Source: Ruminococcus sp. (GTDB taxonomy: Bacteria > Bacillota > Clostridia > Oscillospirales > Ruminococcaceae). From it: a DNA stretch of 49,766 nucleotides. The stretch's first letter is position 1. Each line of letters opens with the position of its first letter. Made by a program: the position numbers and the translations under genes. The notes beneath the pieces are model-generated. The model saw only the letters and a list, made by a program, of their open reading frames with translations, searched no databases and was not told the origin of the DNA. The DNA lies in NCBI GenBank assembly GCA_017437285.1, contig JAFSBM010000222.1:1-49766 (forward strand), given 5' to 3'. Below, piece after piece: positions 49,580 to 49,766 of the stretch.

Positions 49580-49766
49580 AATTTTTTTCCCCTTTAATAA
49601 TTTTTGTGTCGTTTTATGCAGCTTTTATTGCTCCACCAATTATACCTTGCCAAAAAGACGAAAGTAGAAAGGAAATTTATCAAGGAAGAAAAATGCAGGA
49701 ATGCTACCGCATTTCAAGTTTTTCTGACGCAGAGAAATTTTCTTTATGCCGAGTATTTGACGGCAA
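49580..49766 (-). promoter_or_regulatory. Upstream region of the giant LRR gene
   Basis: The 187-bp leader up to the window edge holds a TATAAT box on the minus strand at about 49641-49646, but no good -35 box at 17 bp. No further gene is seen. Confidence 0.4.

Overview
The window looks like a chromosomal segment of a low-to-mid GC anaerobic Firmicute close to Ruminococcus (Oscillospiraceae). The signs are type I dockerin modules on secreted proteins, a circularly permuted GH3 beta-glucosidase of the type known from rumen ruminococci, a SCIFF peptide with its radical SAM maturase, an L27 with a cleavable N-terminal extension plus its protease Prp, Obg/mini-RNase III/YebC, and a rubrerythrin for oxygen defence. 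Species cannot be fixed from the sequence alone. No rRNA, tRNA, CRISPR array, prophage or transposase gene was seen.

Layout. 1-7.4 kb (mostly minus strand): a structured RNA-like hairpin set at the left edge, a SpoU methyltransferase, a CopA copper ATPase carrying a C-terminal copper-chaperone domain with its own Shine-Dalgarno and start, GlmS, and an SPFH protein with four zinc ribbons. 7.1-12.4 kb: an ArsC/Spx-like protein, the GH3 enzyme, a VOC protein, UppP and a Cys-rich Crp/Fnr regulator. 12.57-13.56 kb (plus): an NrdD-tail-like small protein and a rubrerythrin with two rubredoxin domains, divergent from the regulator. 13.7-17.9 kb: an AraC regulator, then an MBOAT acyltransferase and SGNH hydrolase pair that probably O-acylates a surface polymer, preceded by a Pho-box-like tandem repeat, then a small XRE regulator. 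18-21.2 kb: metallophosphoesterase, MntP, a membrane protein and two GNAT acetyltransferases. 21.2-25.1 kb: a 160-bp MITE-like element, then yebC, mrnC, obg, rpmA, prp and rplU.

25.1-28.4 kb holds an AT-rich 668-residue unknown protein whose C-terminus carries the HxRRGHWHxYWxG motif I recall from AcrVA2 and other mobile-element proteins, and an unknown 400-residue protein. 28.5-35.4 kb: PrmA, a secreted C39-type peptidase with dockerin, and a MoxR / DUF58 / transglutaminase operon. 35.4-37.8 kb: GCTAA minisatellites, the SCIFF peptide, a terminator-like attenuator and the SCIFF maturase. 37.8-49.6 kb: a CPBP protease, aspartate kinase, an LRR (BspA-type) protein with dockerin, a lipoprotein solute-binding protein, and a 1454-residue LRR protein with an LPXTG anchor.

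Themes: surface and cellulosome-type proteins (dockerin peptidase, dockerin LRR, LPXTG LRR, polymer O-acylation, UppP, GlmS), redox and metal defence (CopA, MntP, rubrerythrin, Crp/Fnr), and core translation genes. Small repeats are frequent: one MITE family in three copies, GCTAA minisatellites at four places, and GGGCGG palindromes at two.

Most promoters listed are near-consensus -35/-10 pairs with 17-bp spacing, read by eye.
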